A stretch of DNA of 35,190 nt, taken from the NCBI GenBank assembly GCA_015499985.1, contig JAAAUF010000412.1, positions 1 to 35,190 on the forward strand, in the 5' to 3' direction. The notes below the pieces were generated by a model. It was not told the origin of the DNA, searched no databases, and saw only the letters and a program-made list of their open reading frames with translations. Below are positions 1 to 8,377 of this stretch, piece after piece. A program made the position numbers and the translations under genes. The first letter of the stretch is position 1; each line of letters begins with the position of its first letter. The DNA is from Haplosporangium gracile. Lineage: Eukaryota; Mortierellomycota; Mortierellomycetes; Mortierellales; Mortierellaceae.

Positions 1-547
1 TTTTTTTTTCTATTCAAGGTTGCATTGAATATTTAAATGACGACTCTTGCATGGTTGGCTATCATTCACAGCCCGCTTATTGTGAAGAAAGGCCGTCGCT
101 GTTCTGTGGTAACCATTCCTGGACTATCCAGCTGTCAAAGTGTCTTTGCTTGCACTCATTACTTTGCTTGCACATTTGCACATTTGCGCACATACAAAAA
201 CAGAGACACGTCGCTTCCTTCCTTCGTCGTTCTTTTTGTCACACGCCTACCACACACACGGACACGAAACTAAAAGGCCTGCGCAAACAGACATGGAGTA
301 TCATTTTGCCACATTGATCGTGGTCGTTAAGGTGTTTTTATTCAAAAAGAAAAAGAAGAAAGGCGTAAAAGTACAATAGGCTCGCTCTCTCGTGAAAGAA
401 AAGTTGCCGAGAAGTAGTAAAGAGAAAGAGAGGACAGCTGGGTATCGAAGAAGCGCAAAAGGGAAGAAGAATAAAAAAATTCGATGGAGTGAAAAGGGAG
501 AGCAAGCGAAAAAAAGACCAAAAACTAAAAACGTTATTGAAGGACTT
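1..547. other. 3' flank of the malate dehydrogenase gene
   Basis: No gene is seen here. The stretch lies downstream of the minus-strand malate dehydrogenase stop codon and probably holds its 3' UTR. On the minus strand an AATAAA-type polyadenylation hexamer lies at 337-342, about 205 nt past the stop. The plus strand is purine-rich between 340 and 540. Short open frames in this stretch have no recognisable motif. Confidence 0.6.
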
Positions 548-2301
548 TTACAACTTTGCGGCAGGGACAGCGGCGACAAAGTCAACGCCCTTGGTGATGT
601 TCCCCTTGAGCTCACCGACAGCAATCTTGACCAGCGCCTGCTCCTCGGCTGAGAGATCCGGCAATGCCAACACATTAGCAACACCCTCGGGACCCAACTC
701 GACATCCTGAGCAAAGTACTCCAACCCGGTCGAGCGCGCGTTCCACTCTGCGCCAGCATTGCCCTTCAAGTGGATATAAGTCGACTCGACCAGACCGCGC
801 TTACCTCTGACAGTGGCTTCAAGGAGGGAAGTAGTGAAGCGAGCACCGGCATAGGCCATCGAGAGCGTGGCCGATCCTGCGCCATCCTTGGCCTTGACGA
901 CCTCGTCGCCTCCGAATTGGATACGGTGGGTCAGGGCCTTGATCTCCTCAGGTGTGAAGGTGACCTGCTTGATCTGGGAGAGGATGGGGACGATGGTTGC
1001 GCCACTGTGTCCGCCGATGACGGTGATCCTGTTGGAGTGGGGCTCGAACTGGGGCTTGATATGGTTGACAAAGGTCGATGACCGGACGACATCGAGAGTC
1101 GTGACACCAAACACTCTAAGATAACGATGGAAAAGAGAGGTGTAAGTATGAGCATTCAATCAGTTCATCGACTCGGCGGGTCACTCACTGACGCGTACTG
1201 AAAATAAAAAACACCCTCCACAACAAATCAACACATGTAGACACATGGGCAGTGAACACGCAGTTCAGTCCAACGAATGAAAAGATGTGTAATGTATAAT
1301 GTGTGGAAAGGGAAAGAACAGAAAAAAAAAAGAGCCGTAAATCTTGTTATTATCAAGTGAAAAAGACTTACTTTCTTGCGTCAAAAACTCCGGCCTTCTT
1401 GAAGACCTCGCATACAATGGGCACAGTCGAGTTAACAGGGTTCGAGATGACGAGAATAAAGGCCTTGGGGCAGTGTTGAGCACACGCCTCGGCAAGATCA
1501 CGCACAATCCCGGCATTAACCTATTTATTCGTAACATCCGAAGAAAAAGCGGAAAGTATCATCGAAAAAAAGGTCAGTTAAACGGGCGGGGAAAAGACAT
1601 AGGTGTCGCATGCCGTGGTGTTGCGATGTATTGTTTATAACGACGTGTATCGTCAAAATAACACGAACGGTAACCACCATCTCCTTCCTCTTTCTACTTT
1701 CATCTCGCTGCTTCCTGTTTCCGAATGACATATGCTATCGCCGAAATGAATTGTTTACCTTGAAGAGATCATCTCGGGTCATGCCAGGCTTACGGGGAAC
1801 TCCAGCAGGGATCACGACAGTGTGGGCGCCGCTAAGGGCATCTGCCAAGGCATCCTCTCCAACATGTCCTGTTACTTTAGAGGCAGTGTTAATGTGCGAC
1901 AGATCCGCGGCCACCCCGACAGCATTGACGATATCGTACAGAGCCAAGTGTGAGATCAGGTCCGACTGCTTCAACAACAGCGACAAGGGCTGACCAATTC
2001 CTCCAGCAGCACCACAAACAACGACTAATTTTTACGATTGTTCAGAAGGTAGTGAAAAGAAAAGCGGTTAGAATAAATGATGTCGTTTCAACGGACAGGG
2101 GGTTCATATCGGCAAAAACAAAGAGGCAAAAAGTAATCGAACGAGAACAGCCAAAAGAGTGAGCGTGTGAGAAAAAAAATAATGAACAAGAAATAAAACA
2201 GAACACAATGCTTTATTTGCTTGGCAGATGACAGCATTTTCCGTTTTCATGCAGGCACAAGGAGGACAGACAGGGGAGAGGAGGGATATACCTTTGACCA
2301 T
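548..2301 (-). CDS. MDH: malate dehydrogenase with C-terminal AKL (probably peroxisomal/glyoxysomal)
   Basis: NAD-dependent malate dehydrogenase, interconverting malate and oxaloacetate. Four exons: 2292-2301, 1759-2024, 1372-1520 and 548-1115. Introns are GT-AG, and the joined CDS is 993 nt (330 aa). The first exon is only 10 nt (ATG GTC AAA G). The N terminus [18 protein letters not shown] carries the Rossmann glycine motif straight after the start, so there is no mitochondrial presequence. Visible catalytic residues, close to E. coli numbering: Arg81 and Arg87 (VPRKPGMTR), Asn119 (ISNPVNS), Asp150 and Arg153 (TTLDVVR), and active-site His178 (VIGGHSG). The protein ends in AKL, a PTS1-type tripeptide, which points to the peroxisome (glyoxylate cycle or beta-oxidation NADH shuttle), like yeast Mdh3. 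Length matches the family. Localisation is inference; the enzyme identity is secure. Confidence 0.96.
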
Positions 2302-2700
2302 TTTGTATGAATGAATGAATGTGTGATATATGAGAGAAGGTGGTGTTTTGTGTGTTGTTGTTATTGTTGTTAAAGTAGAAGAGATGGGGATGCGAAATGG
2401 AAGGAGTAAGAATGAGAAAGTGAAAAGAGGGAGTTGACAAAAGAGATAACAAGGAAGAAAAAAGAGAAAACACCAAAACAAGGAGCTTTTTATTGCTGGT
2501 CGTTGTGAGTTGAACGAATTGGAGGCTCACAATCAAGAGGAAAATGAGGAAAGCCACGCAAAGAAGAATCACAGAAAACATAACACCCCTTTTTGTGGTG
2601 GAGAACAACACCATTCGAGCGAATTATCTCGCCTCGGCTGCCTCCCTCCTGGGGTCTTGTCTTCTTCTGCTCTCTTCTCATGGACACTCGTCCTCTTCGT

Positions 2701-2738
2701 CTCTCTCTCTCTCCCTCTCTCTCTCCCTCTCTCTCTCC
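2701..2738. repeat. CT microsatellite
   Basis: Imperfect CT repeat with regular CCC interruptions, about 400 bp upstream of the minus-strand malate dehydrogenase start. It creates long overlapping open frames rich in Leu and Ser on plus and Arg and Glu on minus, which are not genes. Confidence 0.9.
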
Positions 2739-3786
2739 AATCTGGCGCATATCTCTCCCTCTTTCTAATCTGACTTCGTTGTTCATTCCCCCCTACATAT
2801 CCCTGGACATGTATCCAGGTGAGCATTTCCTGAGAAAAGAAAAACAACCAAAAATCAAAAAGATAAACAGCACAAATACGAAGGTAGTGTAACAAGTGCT
2901 ATCTACACCGTGCAAAAACGTTCTACTTTAGATGCAGCACGATCGCCAACAAACACTTTGCCGTTCGGATTTTTTTTCTTCTGTCTTTTCCCAGTTTTCA
3001 TATGAAAGCTAAACAGTGGACCGAATCAAATCAGCGATCCGGGGGGTGGTTTGTTGCTCTCGATGATCTATAGCTTGATGCCTGCAAACTTGCTCTTCTC
3101 TTCCATCATCTATTCACTTGTTCCAGCATTACCCTTAACACCCATTCGGGTTACCTCTGCGCGACACTTAAATAAATCTTCCGAGATACTTCTCCGCCCC
3201 ACCAACATCTATGCATTCCCCTGGTCATCGACATCATAGCTCACACACCCAGGAAAACGTGGTGTCGGCTCCGTCCTAATTGGGATGGGTCTGATTCTTT
3301 CGCTCCTCGGCAAACGCAATTATCCCACTCCCTCACTCCCTTCCTCCAAATCTCATATCACATCGCAAAGTCCCGAGTGGGAGACAAAAAGATGGGAAAT
3401 GCATCATTTTTATGTTTTCTTCGCGTTGGCTCCTTTCCCCACATCGAACTAACGACCCCCACCCCTTTTTATTATGCTCTGACCGTTGATCTGCACGAAA
3501 CTAAAAACTTGTGTCGTTCTGTTTTCTGACAGGGCCGGCTGATCCATTGTCCGTCAGTTACACGGCGTCCGTTCATCTCTCCGCCCGTTAGTCGGTTGTT
3601 CGCTCTAGTTTTTGGTCGGTCGATTTATTGTCGATTGTCGACCGTCGGCTATATATTTTGCGTTCGATCGGGGTGGAGAGAAAGGAAGAGAGCAAGGGGT
3701 CTGCTGACCTGAACAAACCCACAAAAATCTGTACAAAAAAGTTGGATCTCAGACACATTTTTCTCTCCCATGAGCCGGTTCACTGA

Positions 3787-3840
3787 TAAGAAACGATTTT
3801 CTAGAGTCCGTTTCTTAAGAAACGACATTTCTTAACAACA
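3787..3840. repeat. palindrome with repeated TAAGAAACGA motif
   Basis: A perfect 14-bp palindrome, GTTTCTTAAGAAAC, occupies 3810-3823. The 10-mer TAAGAAACGA occurs at 3787-3796 and again at 3816-3825, and a third related TTTCTTAAC follows at 3828-3836. The site lies about 1.5 kb upstream of the MDH start and about 400 bp past the PP4 stop. It could be a protein-binding site or a small foldback; nothing in the sequence decides which. Confidence 0.6.
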
Positions 3841-4211
3841 AACGTTCCTTGAAAAAGTAACAAAAAAGGTTATGGGCGACTTTAGGGGACGCGTCTTCAT
3901 CCATTCATATTTAAACAACAGAAGTGTTTCCGAGAGTAAATATAGGTAAACTGACGTTTTTTTTTCTTTCGATTTTAATTGACACAGGCGGAAAAGAAAG
4001 AAAAGGAAGTAGAAGAAAAAAAAGATGATGAAGTATTGTACAAATCAATTAATGGTATGCGCTTGTTTTGTTCGTTCGGTGTGTGTTATGTGCAAGAGAA
4101 GGAAAAGTGTTCGTTTTGTTGGTTGGTTTGGTGAATTGGTTGATGTTGGTTACTGTCCTCTTAATGCACACAAATGTGAACGATGGCTTGGAGTATGTAC
4201 CATGGCCCATC

Positions 4212-5954
4212 TCACAAAAAGTAGTCTGGAGGCCCCTCTCTCTGAGGGTTTGTTCGTGAATTCATCGAGCTTCGGTCTGAGTCCTTGAAAATCCTGTATT
4301 CCCGGTTCAAATTTGAGTCCACCTCCAGAATAGCCGCCACATTTCCACATCTATTGTATACGAATGAAGCACTGATGTCAATATACTCCTCTTGGTTCAA
4401 ATGTCTTTTGCAACAACAACGCAAAAATAACACCAAAAAGAGTAGGTACCTATAACAGTAGTTAGGGGCAGACCATACGGTGACAACCTGTTCGTCAAAC
4501 ATCAACTTGTAACCCTCCATGACCAACTGATGTGCACGCGCAATGAGCTCCAGTCCGTTATTGTGTAAAAACTAGATTGGGAGGCAAAACAAATGAAAGG
4601 ATCAGTTTTCAATCTCTCAACTGAACATGAAGCATGATACTGCTAATAGAGTGCTAAACCAAATAGAGCTTACTGGTTTTGCAACACTCTCTCCAAAAAG
4701 AAATCCAGCGCCACGAGGACTCAAGCCCCATCCCGTGCACGAGTCAGGATCGGGATCAGACCACAAAAGATCGCACATGGCTCCGTTGTGAGGGACCTCC
4801 TGCATCCTGTCAATCGTCCGGATCTAGTAGTTCGAGTAGAAGGTACATGTTCACAATGTTAGTATGCCATTCCGTTCATCTGTTCCTTCAAAAAAAAACA
4901 ACAACAACCAATCACAAGTTCAAGAGAGTACTGTACGAACCTGGTCAATGGTATTGATGGATGGAGAGAGTCCTCCGTGCACACAAAAGATACGATCGTC
5001 GATAATGGCAGACAAACTCAAATAGTCAAAAATTTCACAGCAGTATCTCCAGACATTGGCGGAGCCAAACTTTTGGAAGCACTCGTCGTAAAATCCATAT
5101 ACCTTTGTGATCTGGCGTGATTCGTGGTTGCCGCGAATAAGAGTAATCCTGTCTGGGTATCTGACCTATTATCCCGTAAAAAGGATATGAATTGCAGATT
5201 ATAGTTAATACTGATATCTACTCCATGTTTTTCCGTGTCCTTCCCATGCAGGCAAGAGTGCCTTCCTAGCTATCCGTGTTAATGAGCATGTATCTCAACA
5301 CACCTTGAGAGCGAGAAGGAGCAGGAAGGTCTCTACACTATGATGTCCTCTGTCAACAAAGTCGCCTAGATCGAGTAATCCAAAAGGCGCAAGATAAAGA
5401 AGTGTAAGTCAGGATATACCAGGTAGGTCAATTTCAGTTGACAGCAACACATTAAAGACATATCGGGCAACAGATCCCATACCCATGAACAAATAGTTAG
5501 TCTTCGGACACTCGCCACCGACTTTAAACAGCTCCTTGAGATCATGAAACTGGCCATGAATGTCTCCGCAGACCTAAAAGAGAAAAGAGAAAAAAAATAA
5601 CTGCTTAATCGTCCATTGAGGTAGAAAATGAAGCATCCCCTGTGATAAAATGATCTAAGCGCACAGGGTGAGATTGTGTGTGGATATCCAGTGCTGTGCA
5701 ACAAACAAATGAACAACCAAACAAATCGCGCAAGATGATGAGAAGCGGCAATGCATTATAAAATGACCACAATGAAAAAGTTGAGCCATATGTGAAAAAG
5801 GGTAACGTACAGTCACGGGTGCATCGACGCGCTGGACGTTACTCTCTTCGACGAGGATCTCCCTCGCCTTCAAGCACAAGTCCTTGACTTCAGCTTCTGT
5901 GATGATTTTGCATTGAAGCAAGGTCTGGATCTGTCGATCTAAGTCAGATCCCAT
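4212..5954 (-). CDS. PPH3: serine/threonine protein phosphatase 4 catalytic subunit
   Basis: PPP-family phosphatase, catalytic subunit of PP4 (yeast Pph3, animal PPP4C), acting in DNA-damage checkpoint recovery and other signalling. Seven exons: 5811-5954, 5483-5573, 5304-5365, 4941-5165, 4674-4823, 4450-4571 and 4212-4350. All introns are GT-AG (99-237 nt); the CDS is 933 nt (310 aa; human PP4c is 307). The start [13 protein letters not shown] and the end PPDYFL are PP4-type rather than PP2A or PP6. Metal-site motifs run in order: GDIHGQ (Asp52, His54), GDFVDRG (Asp80), GNHESR (Asn112, His113), CVHGG (His162), ARAHQ (His238) and [11 protein letters not shown]. The C-terminal Leu is the carboxymethylation site in this family. 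Odd feature: the loop after DRG reads His-His-Ser (residues 86-88), where homologues have an aromatic pair. Otherwise it looks intact. Confidence 0.96.
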
Positions 5955-6236
5955 AAAGAAGGTGTTTGTAGTTGGCGAACGGTCGAAGACTGGAAAGAGG
6001 TGAGGCTGGGAAGGATGCGAAATTGATGATTCGCAGTGATGGGAAGGAGGATGAAGAGCGAGGGTTGGTTGGTAGAAGAGGAGGAAGGTGGTTCAGTAAT
6101 GGTGGCGGCAAACAAAACTAAAGTTGGGCGGGCGACAGTGGGCGCATAAATGACGTCACCGAAGTTAGGCCACCCATGAACCTATGGCGGTAGCTGGAAC
6201 GAGAAATTGAAATAAGCAATCATGAAAAATTGAGTT
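5955..6236. promoter_or_regulatory. PP4 upstream region / 5' UTR
   Basis: About 280 bp between the PP4 start codon and the foldback element. The minus (coding) strand is pyrimidine-rich from 5965 to 6110, the same signature seen upstream of the other genes here. No TATA box is obvious. Transcript start is unknown. Confidence 0.4.
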
Positions 6237-6304
6237 TACAGTCGAAAGTGGTTTTATGGCCATTCTGATAGTGAAAACAGCCATAAAAACCACTTTCGAC
6301 TGTA
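6237..6304. mobile_element. 64-bp Tc1/mariner-type foldback element (mini-MITE) with TA target duplication
   Basis: The element is 6239-6302, flanked by TA at 6237-6238 and 6303-6304. Its ends are inverted repeats: CAGTCGAAAGTGG then TTTTATGGC on the left, matched on the right with a single extra base. A loop of about 19 nt separates the arms. CAGT-type termini plus TA duplication are the hallmark of Tc1/mariner superfamily insertions. There is no coding capacity, so it could only move with a transposase supplied elsewhere. It lies at the 3' end of the decayed minus-strand Mutator-like transposase, exactly at that reading frame's probable TAA stop. No second copy was noticed in this window. 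Confidence 0.75.
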
Positions 6305-7535
6305 AATCTTTTCCAATTGCGCCATCAACTGTGCTTCGCCTTCTTTAAATGCTCGTGCATTCTCAGCCTCTTTGACTAATCTATCGGCCTCCTTCTTCTC
6401 GACCCTTTGTTTCTAGATAAAAGGAGGAGCTGGGGCGGATGTATCTTCTCCAAGGAGATTCCTAATTCGTTGTCGCCAGCAGTCGTTTCCTCTGAAACAG
6501 CTGACGCACGCTCGTAGCTGATCCCTATGTCGTTGTAGATCCTTGGCACAAGATACATGTGCTTATAAGGCTCCTTGTACCGGTGGTAATCATCGCAGGT
6601 GCAAGAATAAACGTATGAGAAATCCACATTGGTACTGACAGAATAAGATTTACCAGACCTAGAGAAAGAGTCGATCAAGTGCTACAATAGACAAGGGTGA
6701 ATGCAAGAAAAATTAGAAATTGATATCGGAGACTACTCGTCAATACTGTATACCAGGAGAAGAATGTTTGCATATGCGAGTACCTTTTTGTTCTAGAAAT
6801 CCTCAGTGATCATATCCTTGGCATCAACAAACGGTAACGCCATCGCCTTTGCTTTTCTGGCCGCGGCAGATTCAGAGAGCGTTATGGGTTGTAATTCACA
6901 ACTGATCTTGAAGTACGTGATCCCAGAATCAATGTCCACCGTTCCTTGCAATAAAAAGACAAGATTATCTGGGCGCAAATCCCCTGTGTGTCCCGAGTAT
7001 TGGCTCTTGAAAGTTTGTGCCAGCTTTCTACCAAATTATTGATATGCTAATTGTTTTGCTCATATATAAACATAAAGTGTAGTTGTTAGTTGAGTTGCAA
7101 GTATTTGTTGCATGCAATGTAGCCAATAACAAGGAAATAAGAACGCATTTCCTTACCTCTCTAAGACAAAGAGCCCATTTGGCCAGTCTATCTGGCTTCA
7201 TCCAAGTCCCAACGTAGTTGACAAACTGTTTAGCATATGGGAATGATACTTGAAACTTCCTCCACGCTTCCTGGAGCGCGGCTTCAGAATCCGCTTTTCG
7301 AATGGCTTTCAAAGCAGGGCGCGTCCTGTTGCTATCCTCTACCTTCGTCCGGGCAAATAAAAGATGCGAGCATAATAAGTACAAATACAAATAAAATGTG
7401 TTAGTATTGGCGAGTAACTAGGTACTATATTTTTTCACAACACTTCATATTGTGCTTACATAGTGCAGTTCTCACAATTTTTGCTCCCATGCTTGTCCCA
7501 CATGGAAGATGCAAAAGTAAACATCCATTGGAAGG
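6305..7535 (-). pseudogene. decayed Mutator-like (MULE) transposase with SWIM zinc finger
   Basis: Pieces of a MULE transposase read in order on the minus strand. About 7475-7535: DVYFCIFHVGQAWEQKL, the region around the conserved FHV/W motif, followed by TGA at 7472-7474. About 7160-7345: a helical segment with AWRKF, FVNYVGTW and WALCLRE, ending at a GTAAGG donor. About 6795-7020: LRPDNLVFLLQGTVDIDSG, then the ITYFKISCELQPIT stretch. About 6440-6672: the SWIM finger, CTCDDY then PYKHMYLV, where the expected third Cys is Tyr. About 6305-6412: a charged tail ending QLMAQLEKI at the foldback insertion. Introns separate some pieces, but in-frame stops (TGA at 7472; TAG at 6793-6795) and the lost Cys mark it as broken. 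A further minus-strand frame at about 7690-7860 may be its 5' part, but I cannot assign it. Confidence 0.75.
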
Positions 7536-8377
7536 AGGGAGTCAAACGAAAGGCGGATGAGTGGACAAAGTCATATCAACTTAAAAAAGTAGCAGTGGAG
7601 ATATTTCTTATTTTTGTTTGTAGGCTTAATTTGTGTATTAGCAGATGCATAGGGGGTGTGGGATTTGCTCGCTTCGTTTCTTTTATCACGTTACCATGAA
7701 CATTGGTGGCGCAGATGCATCAGTGATCGCCAGGCGAGTGAGTGATTTTGAAAAAACTCTAATTGTTTCGCATAATAATATTATCCCGGTGCAGTCAGTA
7801 GCAAGGTCAATGATGAGAACGGCTCTATACCTTCACCAGAACGCCAATGACGCAGCACTTAGCATGTGTAAGCTGCGACGGAACAGACATGATTCAAAAA
7901 AAAAAAGGATTGAGGCAGGCAGCCAGTAAAGAGCTATTTTTTTTCAACTGCGACGTGGTGTCGGTCCATCAGCGAAGCGCAGCGTCAGTCATCTGTTTTA
8001 TGTTTGTATGTATTCATGTAGTTGCTTACAATACGATCTGTTCGACTATAAAAGTAGCCTTTGTTTCCCACACGTCCTTGCTTGCTCCCTTTTTTCTAAT
8101 CATCTTCTTCGTCAGCCATCTTCATATCTTCTGCACTCCATTGCACCTTCATTTTACGCCTACTTCCACTTCATCTTTCCACTCTTCTCCTTTCGCTCGA
8201 CACTCTCTCCACTTTTTTTCACCATTATAACGCACCCTAAGCTTACTTATAGCGACTAATCCCAACAACATCCATCCCGAGAAGCACTCCGTTCATCCTC
8301 GTCAATCTACCTGCACCGATCAATTTTTTCTTAAAAATCCAGTCTAGTGGAAAATCAATCTCTCGACACCTCAAAAA
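7536..8377. other. ceramidase promoter region and 5' UTR, possibly with transposase remnant
   Basis: The left part (to about 7870) may still be transposon-derived. From about 8085 to 8235 the plus strand is a strong polypyrimidine tract leading toward the ceramidase start. A TATAAAAG sequence lies at 8047-8054. No independent gene is supported. Confidence 0.5.
8047..8054 (+). promoter_or_regulatory. possible TATA box of the ceramidase gene
   Basis: TATAAAAG, about 325 bp upstream of the ceramidase ATG and just ahead of a long CT-rich tract that would form the 5' UTR. The distance implies a 5' UTR near 290 nt. Assignment rests on position and match only. Confidence 0.4.

Larger units (their letters stand above)
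2302..4211. other. intergenic: MDH promoter side and PP4 3' flank
   Basis: No gene is supported. Just upstream of the MDH start the minus strand is pyrimidine-rich (2320-2480 is purine-rich on plus), like other promoters in this window. A CT repeat lies at 2701-2738. A CpG-rich patch at about 3530-3675 ends in a TATATATTTT stretch; I cannot assign a function. A palindrome cluster lies at 3787-3840. The end near 4000 probably holds the 3' UTR of the PP4 gene. Open frames here show CT or GA repeat composition only. Confidence 0.6.

Noticed and set aside
6793..7390. Calling the Mutator-like transposase an intact, intron-containing gene
   Set aside because: Some donor and acceptor sites look good, but in-frame TGA and TAG codons and loss of a SWIM cysteine argue for a pseudogene.
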